Below the pieces are notes generated by a model. That model had not been told where the DNA came from. It saw nothing but the letters and a program-made list of their open reading frames with translations, and did not search any database. Made by a program: the position numbers and the translations under genes. Positions 16,158 to 23,838 of a stretch of 33,547 nucleotides of DNA are shown here, piece after piece. Position 1 is the stretch's first letter; each line of letters opens with the position of its first letter. Origin of the DNA: Pseudomonadota bacterium (GTDB lineage Bacteria > Pseudomonadota > Alphaproteobacteria > Rhodospirillales > Rhodospirillaceae); contig JAIUPE010000004.1 in the NCBI GenBank assembly GCA_020160875.1, positions 42,138 through 75,684 of the forward strand, given 5' to 3'.

Positions 16158-18236
16158 ATGAGGCTTCCTCCGAACGTCTCTTCGCCGGATTTCCGTGTGG
16201 AGAACAATCCTGAATATGACGAGGAGCTTCGCGCTGCGCTCATCATCGGGTTTCATGCGCGCCGGGGTATTGAGCTTGCCGCGAATAAGATGCTTGAACC
16301 GGCACTGCTGGAATTTGACGCAGCGCTCAAAGTCTGTCCGACCTTTGCTGAAGCTTGGCTCTATCGCGGTTTGACATTGCGGCTCTTAAAACGGTTCGAT
16401 CAAGCGTGCGACTCTTTGGAAAATGCTGTCGTGCTCACGCCAATGTTTGCCGAGGCGCAGGATAGCCTAGCCCCTCTCGCGGCTGCACTAGGCCGCATTT
16501 CCTCTATTTACGTTCCCTGGCTCACGGCACGGCGACCTAATTTGCTCCGCCGTTCCTATCGCAAGCTTATGAAGCATTTTGCGCCGAAGGTTGTCAGCGA
16601 AACGCAACCGCTGGAAACGGAAAAGGCTTTGCGCGAGGCGTTTTCCCGCGCCTACGATTCCGCGGAATTGGCGACGAAACTGGCTCTGTGTATGCAGCGT
16701 CAACGACGCGAAAAAGAAGCGGAAAGTTTTTTTCGTTATGCTCTGTTCTTGGAGCCGTGGAATGGAAACGCGGCTGCAGGTCTCTGCAACATCTTGAACT
16801 CAGCCTCCCGCGCGGGCGAAGCGCTGTCGGTGGCGGCGGAGGCGATGAAGGCGGGATGTCTGGACGCCCGACTTCCCGCAATGGCGTACGCTGCGGCGGT
16901 GCGTGAGGTTGATTGGACAAACGTAAAAATATGGCGTGAGCAGGCAGCTGCGGCTTTCCGCAGCGATGCCCGGTCGGTAACCGGGCATGCGTATTTTGTT
17001 GTCGACGATCCGGAGCTGCATCGGCGCGCCGCGGAGACCTTGTCGCAGCTTTTCGAGGCGGCGAGCCCTCAAATGCCCACGACATTTCGGCGTTCCCCTC
17101 AGCGTCGTATTACCATCGGCTATATTTCTCCTGATTTTCGTGATCATCCGGTCGCGCGCTTAATCGCCGAGGTTTTCGAGCTTCACGACCGGACTCGCTT
17201 CAAGGTGATCGGGTATGGTTTGATGCCAGACGCTGGCTCTGAAATCGGCGATCGCATTCGAAAATCGTTCGACAAATTTTTTGACGTTTCCGCGTTATCG
17301 CCACGCGCGTGCGTTGAAGCAATCCGCGCGGACGGCGTCGATATTCTCATCGACCTGGCGGGGAATACGGCCAATGGGCCAAATTCGATTATCGCGCGCC
17401 GCGCCGCGCCGGTTCAGGTGAATTACCTGGGAGACCCGGGTACTTCTGCCAATCCAAATGCCGATTACATCATCGTTGATGAAACGATCGCGCCGGCCGA
17501 ACACAAACCCTGGTATTCGGAGGCCATGGTACATCTCCCGGATTGCTATCAGGCCAATGACCGCAAACGCGCGGTCAGCCAAAATATGCGCGCGCGTACC
17601 GACTATGGATTTCCGGCCGATAGCGTCGTTTTCTGTGCCTTCAATGAACCAAGAAAGCTTTCGCCCGAAATCTTCGATGTGTGGATGCGCATCCTTTCGC
17701 GTGTACCAGGAAGTTTTCTTTGGCTTTACGCGCCTACGGACAAGGTCGCGGAGAATTTCAAAGCTGAGGCGGCAAAACGCGGATGTGATCCTCAACGGTT
17801 GAAGTTCGCCGCCAGGCTCCCGAACCCCGAACATCTGGCCCGTTATCACGCCGCGGATCTGCTGCTCGATACGCCCACCTATAACGGGCATACCACCGCG
17901 AGCGACGCCCTGTGGTGCGGTTGTCCGGTTCTTACGATCCTCGGGAACGCTTTTCCAGCGCGTGTCGGCGCAAGCATTCTTAAAGCCGTCGGACTACCTG
18001 AACTGGTGACCACGACGATGCGTGAGTACGAGGATCTCGCCGTGCGGATTGGACTGAACAGTGAGATCCGTCGCGAACTTCGGAGGCGCACTGAAAATGC
18101 CCGTAGCATGTGCGCCCTATTCGATACGCCGCGGTTTGTTCGTCAGCTGGAGTGGGCGTTCGAGCACATGTGGACGGCGTACCTTAATGGCGAGGCTCCT
18201 GCGCCCTTCGCGGTCCCGTCACTACGGCCGATTTAA
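16158..18236 (+). CDS. TPR/GT41 O-linked glycosyltransferase (SPINDLY/OGT/FlmG-like), copy 1
   Basis: This is a 692-residue soluble protein. The N-terminal 150 residues hold two TPR-like units (for example ALLEFDAALKVCPTFAEAWL), followed by a helical linker. From about residue 316 a GT41 GT-B catalytic region begins: GYISPDFRDHPVARL with the catalytic-type His330, CAFNEPRKL with Lys500 (equivalent to the UDP-phosphate-binding lysine of human OGT), and LLDTPTYNGHTTASDALW with His578. All key residues are present, so it should be active. The family puts single sugars on Ser/Thr of proteins; Caulobacter FlmG of this type modifies flagellin. The gene is 15 bases upstream of a paralogue and a few kilobases upstream of a pilus cluster, so pilin is a candidate substrate (inference). 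It has more A/T-ending codons than the housekeeping genes. Confidence 0.85.
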   Translation: MRLPPNVSSPDFRVENNPEYDEELRAALIIGFHARRGIELAANKMLEPALLEFDAALKVCPTFAEAWLYRGLTLRLLKRFDQACDSLENAVVLTPMFAEAQDSLAPLAAALGRISSIYVPWLTARRPNLLRRSYRKLMKHFAPKVVSETQPLETEKALREAFSRAYDSAELATKLALCMQRQRREKEAESFFRYALFLEPWNGNAAAGLCNILNSASRAGEALSVAAEAMKAGCLDARLPAMAYAAAVREVDWTNVKIWREQAAAAFRSDARSVTGHAYFVVDDPELHRRAAETLSQLFEAASPQMPTTFRRSPQRRITIGYISPDFRDHPVARLIAEVFELHDRTRFKVIGYGLMPDAGSEIGDRIRKSFDKFFDVSALSPRACVEAIRADGVDILIDLAGNTANGPNSIIARRAAPVQVNYLGDPGTSANPNADYIIVDETIAPAEHKPWYSEAMVHLPDCYQANDRKRAVSQNMRARTDYGFPADSVVFCAFNEPRKLSPEIFDVWMRILSRVPGSFLWLYAPTDKVAENFKAEAAKRGCDPQRLKFAARLPNPEHLARYHAADLLLDTPTYNGHTTASDALWCGCPVLTILGNAFPARVGASILKAVGLPELVTTTMREYEDLAVRIGLNSEIRRELRRRTENARSMCALFDTPRFVRQLEWAFEHMWTAYLNGEAPAPFAVPSLRPI

Positions 18237-18251
18237 AAACCAGAACCCTAC

Positions 18252-20357
18252 ATGGCAATTGATTTTAAAAGTTTAAAAGAAAAGGCCATTACCGAGGGCC
18301 AACTCCTCGCTGATGCGGAGATCGACCAGGCGCGCGTTGCGATCCAGATGCGTACCCGCTTGAACGACGGGATCAAGTTTGGCATCGACAATAAGTTCCA
18401 TGAGGCCCTTAAGGCGATCGATGAGGCGCTCCGCCTTTCGCCGATGTCATCCGAAGCTTGGATGTGTCGTGGCCTTGCGCTCGAGCAAATCAAACAATTT
18501 GAGTTGGCCTACGACGCATATGCCCAGGCGGTGATCTTTACGCCTTTGTACGTCGAGGCGCAGGAGCGACTGGATGCGTTGGCGGCGCCTCTCGGCCGGC
18601 CTTCCGCCATTCTAACGCCATGGATTGCGCAGCCAACTCCGCCGATGGGCGCGCGCGGGTTCCATAAATTAAAAAAGAAACTTGGCTTTCACGAAGAATG
18701 GCGCTTTGAGGTCGTAGAAGGATCCGAGGAGGGGCTTCGACGTGAACTGCTGCAGGCGCCCGCGTCGACCGAACGCATTTTCCGGTTAGCGCGTCGTATC
18801 CGCAAACTGGGCCGATATCTCGAGGCATCACATTTTCTGCGCTATGCTCTGCTGATGGCGCCGTGGTACGGCGAGGCTGCCGCGTTGCTTTGTGCCACTC
18901 TGGAAAATGGTCAAGACGGAGACCAAATCGAGGGCGTCGCGTCTGCGGCTCTTGAAGCCGGAGCGACCAACGAACAGCTCGCTTCTTTTGCCTTTTGGAA
19001 CAATCGCAAGCTCTGCAAGTGGCGCAATGAGATCATGTGGCGTCGGGAAGCGCATAAGGCCGCGCTGAGAAGGCCGGACTCGGTTGCTTCATTTATCTCA
19101 CTGCATATTGCCGATGATCCTGTGCTACAGCAAAAATGCGCGGCGAGTTCCACCGACGTTGGAGCGCTTATGTTGCCGCGTGGCTGGCGCCCAATGGACC
19201 GGACGTTTCGTCGCACACCGGATCGGCCGATAACGTTGGGGTACCTTTCTGCAGATCTCCGCGATCATGCAGTCGCACGTCTGATTGCCGAGGTTTTCGA
19301 GCTTCACGATCGCAGTCGCTTTAATGTGCGCGGATACAGTGTTTTCGACGGCGCGGAATCACCGTTTCGGCGTCGTATTCGCGGCGCTCTCGACGGCTTT
19401 GTCGATCTTACGGGCAGGCAGGTAGCGAAAGCTGCCGCTCAGATTGCTGAGGACGAGGTCGATATTTTGATCGACCTGACCGGGCACACCAAAAATTCGC
19501 CGACGGCGATCCTTCTCTTGAGGCCCGCCCCGATTCAGGTGAACTACTTGGGGCATCCCGGCACGCTAGGTACGCCTTCGGCGGACTACATCATCGTTGA
19601 TAAAGTGGTTGTGCCGCAGGAGCAGCAGCCGTGGTTCAACGAGCGGCTTGTGTATATGCCCGATTGTTATCAGGCCAATGATCGCAAACGCGAAGTCAGC
19701 GCGAAAATGCGTGATCGAACGGACTATGGCTTCCCAGCCGATTCTGTCGTGTTTTGCGCTTTTAACGATCCTCGGAAGCTCATGCCCGACATCTTTGATG
19801 TCTGGATGAGTATCTTGGCGCGTGTCCCTAAAAGCTTTCTATGGCTGTATTCCCCTCGCGACGAGATAACCGAGAATCTTAAACGAGAAGCGGAGCAGCG
19901 CGGCATCAATGCCGGGCGACTAAAGTTTGCGCCATTTGCACCGCAAGAGGAGCATCTTGCACGCTATCACGCGTGCGATCTTTTTCTCGATACGCCAATT
20001 TATACGGGGCACACTACCGCTAGCGACGCGCTTTGGAATGGGTGTCCTCTCGTCACGATCATGGGTAACGCTTTCCCGGCCCGCGTGGGCGCGAGCATTT
20101 TGCGCGCGGCCGGTTTTCCGGAATTGGTGACCTCGTCGTATGCGGACTACGAAGATCTTGCGGTCCGTATCGGTCTTGATGACGAACTACGCTGCGGCCT
20201 TCGCAAACGGATTGAAGCGGTACGGGACACCTGCGCTCTGTTCGACACACCGCGATTCACGCGCCACCTAGAATGGGCCTACGAGCACATGTGGGACGAG
20301 TATGTCGCTGGCCGCGTGCCTCAGGCGTTTGAAGTTCCTTCGCTACCGCGCCTGTGA
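18252..20357 (+). CDS. TPR/GT41 O-linked glycosyltransferase (SPINDLY/OGT/FlmG-like), copy 2
   Basis: This 701-residue paralogue of the preceding gene has the same layout. Two TPR-like units lie near residues 35-110 (ALKAIDEALRLSPMSSEAWM), followed by a linker and then the GT41 domain with GYLSADLRDHAVARL (His339), CAFNDPRKL (Lys509) and LDTPIYTGHTTASDALW (His587). By eye about two thirds of residues are identical to copy 1 in the catalytic half and far fewer in the N-terminal half. This fits a tandem duplication in which substrate-binding parts diverged. Conserved active-site residues argue against a decaying copy. It is co-directional with copy 1, only 15 bases away, and 242 bases upstream of the first pilus-cluster gene. 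No sugar-nucleotide synthesis genes are next to it. Confidence 0.85.
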   Translation: MAIDFKSLKEKAITEGQLLADAEIDQARVAIQMRTRLNDGIKFGIDNKFHEALKAIDEALRLSPMSSEAWMCRGLALEQIKQFELAYDAYAQAVIFTPLYVEAQERLDALAAPLGRPSAILTPWIAQPTPPMGARGFHKLKKKLGFHEEWRFEVVEGSEEGLRRELLQAPASTERIFRLARRIRKLGRYLEASHFLRYALLMAPWYGEAAALLCATLENGQDGDQIEGVASAALEAGATNEQLASFAFWNNRKLCKWRNEIMWRREAHKAALRRPDSVASFISLHIADDPVLQQKCAASSTDVGALMLPRGWRPMDRTFRRTPDRPITLGYLSADLRDHAVARLIAEVFELHDRSRFNVRGYSVFDGAESPFRRRIRGALDGFVDLTGRQVAKAAAQIAEDEVDILIDLTGHTKNSPTAILLLRPAPIQVNYLGHPGTLGTPSADYIIVDKVVVPQEQQPWFNERLVYMPDCYQANDRKREVSAKMRDRTDYGFPADSVVFCAFNDPRKLMPDIFDVWMSILARVPKSFLWLYSPRDEITENLKREAEQRGINAGRLKFAPFAPQEEHLARYHACDLFLDTPIYTGHTTASDALWNGCPLVTIMGNAFPARVGASILRAAGFPELVTSSYADYEDLAVRIGLDDELRCGLRKRIEAVRDTCALFDTPRFTRHLEWAYEHMWDEYVAGRVPQAFEVPSLPRL

Positions 20358-20599
20358 GCGCGTGGCGAGAAAAAGAGCTAAGATCTACTCCGCGTTGAGG
20401 TCGCGAAAATGCGGTGATTACAGGTACATCCCGTGGCTTTTTGATACGGTGCCGATGCTTGCCAGTAACGGCATATCCGTATAGGTTGAAGTGCGATGGC
20501 CGGGCGGGAATCGGGCCATTGTACAGCGGGATGATCTGCGACGAGAGTGGGGTGTCGCACGCGCTGCGAATGGCGTGTTGCGATTTGGGGCGATAGTCA

Positions 20600-21856
20600 A
20601 TGAGCGTGCTCTACAAGGCCTTGCAGAAGGCCGAGAAAGAAAATGAGCTGCGCCAATCAGCATCTTCGGAATTTGATCCACATCGCCTAGCGGCGTCCGG
20701 GGCTTTGAAGGCCGTTGGTGGACGGGGCCTCGTGTTGAATCGTGTCGCGATGGCAGCGATTTTTATTATCGCAGTCGGTGGTGGCGTCGCGTTTGTGATG
20801 TTCAAGGACAGTCTGATGCCGCCCGCCGCCACGCAAGTCGCGAGCGCGCCTGCGCCGTCCATCATGCAGCCGCCAGCGGCGCCCGAACCCGCTGCGGCGC
20901 CCCTTGCACCTTCGTCCCCTGCTTCTACAGATGCGCCGGCGGTGGCCGCGCCAACCGCCGTTGCTTCGCAACCGGAATCTGCCGCGCTTCCGCCGGCTGA
21001 CGCCACGCCTCCAGTGGCGCCGACACAGGCTGCTTCCACCGCGCCGGCTCCGGTTGAGACGAGCCCGGTGGAAACGCAGCTTGCCGCTGCTCCCGCCGCG
21101 CCGGCCAAGCCTGAAGCGGCGAAGCCGGCGGCGCCCCGTACGCCGCAAAAAGGCGAAGCAATGCCTACGCTCGCGCCGAGTTCCCCGGCGCGCATGCTCA
21201 GCCCCCCCATTTCCATCAGCCGCTCGGAATTTGCGCTGGCCGGCGTCGGCAACCAAGTGACCGTGCGTGAAGTGTCGAAAACGGCACGCTCCAACGCGGC
21301 ATCTGGCTACGACGCGCTGATCCGCGGTTCGTACGACATGGCGCTCGGTTTTTATGATGACGCCTTGAAGGAAGAACCCAACAGCATTCTGGCACTGCTC
21401 GGCCGGGGTGCCGCGCTCCAAAAACTTGGCCGCGGCCAAGAGGCGCAGGGGGCTTATGAAAGCGTGCTGAAACTTGATCCTGAAAATCGCGAGGCGCTGA
21501 CCAACCTTACGGCCGTCGCCGCCGAGCGTGCGCCGCAAGAGGCGCTAACCCGTTTGCTGGACCTTGAGCGGCAGTACGCCACCTTCAGCCCGATCAAAGC
21601 CCAGATCGGCCTCGCTTACGCCAAGCTTGGCTCGCTGCAGCAGGCGCTCGACTATTTCCGCCGCGCGCTGGCGCTGGCGCCCGATACCGTCATGTACCAC
21701 TACAACATGGCGCTTGTACTTGATCACCTGGGCCGCCGCGATCAGGCGGTTGTGAGTTATGAACGCGTGCTCGCGTCGATCTCCGGCGGCCGTGGTCCCA
21801 GCGAGCTGTCCGCGACTGAGATCGAACGCCGGGTGCGGTTCCTGCGGGCCCGTTAG
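20600..21856 (+). CDS. MshN-like inner-membrane TPR protein of the pilus cluster
   Basis: This 418-residue protein has a short cytoplasmic start (MSVLYKALQKAEKENELRQ) and a single membrane span near residues 46-69 (LNRVAMAAIFIIAVGGGVAF). A long Pro/Ala-rich periplasmic linker (about 75-200) follows, then a C-terminal TPR domain (ALGFYDDALKEEPNSILALL, LDYFRRALALAPDTVMYHYN). This topology and the M-S-V-L/I-x-x-x-L-Q start resemble MshN of MSHA pili and GspB-type proteins, which link the inner-membrane ATPase of the ExeA/MshM type to the secretin. The next gene encodes such an ATPase 14 bases downstream. It is probably the first gene of the pilus transcript; 20358-20599 upstream shows no other gene. 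Confidence 0.7.
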   Translation: MSVLYKALQKAEKENELRQSASSEFDPHRLAASGALKAVGGRGLVLNRVAMAAIFIIAVGGGVAFVMFKDSLMPPAATQVASAPAPSIMQPPAAPEPAAAPLAPSSPASTDAPAVAAPTAVASQPESAALPPADATPPVAPTQAASTAPAPVETSPVETQLAAAPAAPAKPEAAKPAAPRTPQKGEAMPTLAPSSPARMLSPPISISRSEFALAGVGNQVTVREVSKTARSNAASGYDALIRGSYDMALGFYDDALKEEPNSILALLGRGAALQKLGRGQEAQGAYESVLKLDPENREALTNLTAVAAERAPQEALTRLLDLERQYATFSPIKAQIGLAYAKLGSLQQALDYFRRALALAPDTVMYHYNMALVLDHLGRRDQAVVSYERVLASISGGRGPSELSATEIERRVRFLRAR

Positions 21857-21870
21857 GGCAGGGTCGGGGC

Positions 21871-22893
21871 ATGCCATACCTCGGTCACTTCGGGCTGAAA
21901 GAGCACCCGTTCACGCTCACGCCCAACACCAATCAATACTATCCCACGGAAAAGCATACCGAGATCATCCAATCGATCCTGTTCGGGATCGCGCGCAACA
22001 CCGGCATCCTGAAGGTCGTAGGCGATGTGGGGACCGGTAAGACGATGTTGTGCCGGCTGCTTTTACGCAAACTGGTAGGCTCCAACGATGCGGTCGCTTA
22101 TCTCAACGCACCGCAGGTCGATCCCGAAAGCATCGTCACCCTGGTCTGCGCGGAGTTCGGCATCGAAACGGGCTCGCGCTCGCAGATGCTCCAAGGCTTG
22201 AACACGTTTCTCCTCGAACAGCATGCGTTGGGCCGCAACGCCGTGCTCATCGTGGATGAAGCTCAGGCGCTAGGGGCCTCGGGTCTCGAAGCCGTTCGCC
22301 TGCTTTCGAATCTTGAAACCGAGCGTAGCAAGCTTCTTCAGATCGTGATGTTCGGGCAATCGGAGTTGGATGATCTTTTACAGCAGCCGAATCTCCGTCA
22401 AATCAATCAACGGATCGGGTTCGCCTTCAACACCGGTCCGCTCAGCGTGGCTGAGGCGGTCCACTATATGGCGCACCGCGTGCAGACCAGTCGCATCGAG
22501 AGCATCGAGTTCCCGATTTTCTCCGACGCGGCGATGGAACGAATCGCAAAGGCCGCGAATTTCGTGCCGCGCGTTATCAATATTCTGGCCGATAAAGCGC
22601 TACTCGTTGCCTATGGGGGGGGCGCGATCCAAGTCACCGAAAAACACGCGGATGGCGCCATCGCCGATAGTCCGCAACTCGTGCGGAAAACGAAGACGCG
22701 CCGTTGGTCACGTCCGGTTTGGTACGGCGTGATTGCCGCGCAAGTTGCCGCAGTTGCGCTGTTATTCGCCTTGAACACCCCGCTTCAGAACTGGGCAAAA
22801 ATGGCTTATGCGCGTGCCCAGGACGCCTTCGGGATCGCCGCTCCGGCGGCTTCGGCCGCAAATCCGCCATCGGCGAACGCCAAACCCCAATAG
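21871..22893 (+). CDS. MshM/ExeA-like AAA ATPase
   Basis: This 340-residue protein begins YLGHFGLKEHPFTLTPNTNQ, the standard opening of the ExeA/MshM/GspA family. It carries Walker A GDVGTGKT (residues about 51-58) and Walker B AVLIVDEAQAL. A conserved sensor region follows (LLQIVMFGQSELDDLL, then LRQINQRIGFAF), and a C-terminal membrane anchor lies near residue 290 (WYGVIAAQVAAVALLFAL). Unlike ExeA it lacks a long periplasmic peptidoglycan-binding domain; only about 35 residues follow the anchor. In MSHA and type II systems these ATPases help place the secretin across the peptidoglycan. Its partner is probably the preceding MshN-like protein. The stop is immediately followed by the prepilin peptidase ATG. 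Confidence 0.85.
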   Translation: MPYLGHFGLKEHPFTLTPNTNQYYPTEKHTEIIQSILFGIARNTGILKVVGDVGTGKTMLCRLLLRKLVGSNDAVAYLNAPQVDPESIVTLVCAEFGIETGSRSQMLQGLNTFLLEQHALGRNAVLIVDEAQALGASGLEAVRLLSNLETERSKLLQIVMFGQSELDDLLQQPNLRQINQRIGFAFNTGPLSVAEAVHYMAHRVQTSRIESIEFPIFSDAAMERIAKAANFVPRVINILADKALLVAYGGGAIQVTEKHADGAIADSPQLVRKTKTRRWSRPVWYGVIAAQVAAVALLFALNTPLQNWAKMAYARAQDAFGIAAPAASAANPPSANAKPQ

Positions 22894-23640
22894 ATGCTTC
22901 CGTTTCAAGCGCCACTGCCGCTCAGCGCGCTTCCCATCGTCATTATGCTGGGGTTGATCTTCGGAAGCTTCATCACGGCGCTCAGTTATCGGTTGCCGCG
23001 CGGCCAGAGTATCGCGAAGGGCCGATCCGCTTGTCCCTCTTGCGGGACCACGTTGACGCCCAAGGATTTGGTGCCTGTGTTTTCCTGGGTGATGCACGGG
23101 GGAAAATGCGGCCACTGCGGTGCGCGCGTTTCGTGGCGATATCCCGCCATCGAAATTCTCATGGCGCTGTTGTTTTCAATCGCTGCGTTGGTCGTGACCG
23201 ATTTCGCCCAACTCGTTCTCGTTTTGGCCGCGACGCCGGTCATGATGACGCTCGCCATCATCGACATCGAACATCGCCGGTTGCCCAATAGCCTGTTGTT
23301 GATTCTCGCCCTCCTGTTCGTTGCGCTACGTGCTGTCGGCGACCGCGATTTTGTGACTGCGGTCCTCGCCGCCGCCTTGGTTTTCGGGGCTGCGATCGCG
23401 TTCGATACGGCAGGCAGGCGGCTCATCCGTCAGGGTCTCAGTATGGGCGACGCGAAACTGATGGCGGCGGCGGCCTTGGCTTTGCCGCCCATCTGGCTAC
23501 TGGCGGCGCTGGGTACCGCAGGGCTCATAGGCGCGGGAGGGGCCATTCTGCTTGGAGTGCGAAGTCATCGGCGGGACAGCCATTTTCCCTTTGGCCCGGC
23601 GCTTTTGCTGGCTTTCTGGGGCGCGATCATCACGCTGTAA
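22894..23640 (+). CDS. pilD: Prepilin peptidase / N-methyltransferase
   Basis: This 248-residue membrane aspartic protease cleaves the leader of type IV prepilins and pseudopilins and methylates the new N-terminus. An N-terminal span with GSFITALSYRLPRG precedes a cytoplasmic zinc domain with two CxxC pairs (Cys47/Cys50 and Cys72/Cys75), so the methylase part is intact. The catalytic aspartates are Asp124 (AIIDIEHRRLP) and Asp186 (SMGDAKLM). About seven to eight membrane helices are predicted by eye. The start abuts the stop of the MshM-like gene, which shows operon membership. It should act on the two prepilins encoded downstream. The family name PilD/GspO is used loosely. Confidence 0.93.
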   Translation: MLPFQAPLPLSALPIVIMLGLIFGSFITALSYRLPRGQSIAKGRSACPSCGTTLTPKDLVPVFSWVMHGGKCGHCGARVSWRYPAIEILMALLFSIAALVVTDFAQLVLVLAATPVMMTLAIIDIEHRRLPNSLLLILALLFVALRAVGDRDFVTAVLAAALVFGAAIAFDTAGRRLIRQGLSMGDAKLMAAAALALPPIWLLAALGTAGLIGAGGAILLGVRSHRRDSHFPFGPALLLAFWGAIITL

Positions 23641-23734
23641 TGTTGGGTCGCGACAAGCCGCCCGAAAGGGTTCCGGTCTTGGTTTGCAACCCTGTGCGTG
23701 CTACCTGTTAGGCGGGTTGGGGTGTGCGTTGAGG

Positions 23735-23754
23735 CGGCGCGAAAATGCGCGCCG
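23735..23754 (+). other. GC-rich stem-loop in the gap before the secretin gene
   Basis: CGGCGCG-AAAATG-CGCGCCG is a perfect seven-pair stem in the 198-base gap between the prepilin peptidase and the secretin gene. No T-run follows, so it is not a standard terminator. It may be an RNA structure modulating secretin expression. I see no known riboswitch core and no small gene in the gap. Confidence 0.3.
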
Positions 23755-23838
23755 GCAAGCACCGACCCTTCGGGGAAATAACGGATCGGCGGCGTCACGC
23801 TGCATGGGTCTTTGATGGGTTTGGTACGGGGGATATTT

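Noticed and set aside
20459-20485. Promoter TTGCCA-15-TATAGG before the MshN-like gene
   Set aside because: The spacer is two bases short and the boxes are weak, so it is not reported as a feature.
20496-20519. Stem-loop ATGGCC...GGCCAT in the 20358-20599 gap
   Set aside because: It has only six pairs with a 12-base loop and no T-run, which is expected by chance in GC-rich DNA.
20687-21538. Long minus-strand frame with Arg/Gly-rich repeats opposite the MshN-like gene
   Set aside because: The repeats are the reverse complement of the Pro/Ala linker of the plus-strand protein.
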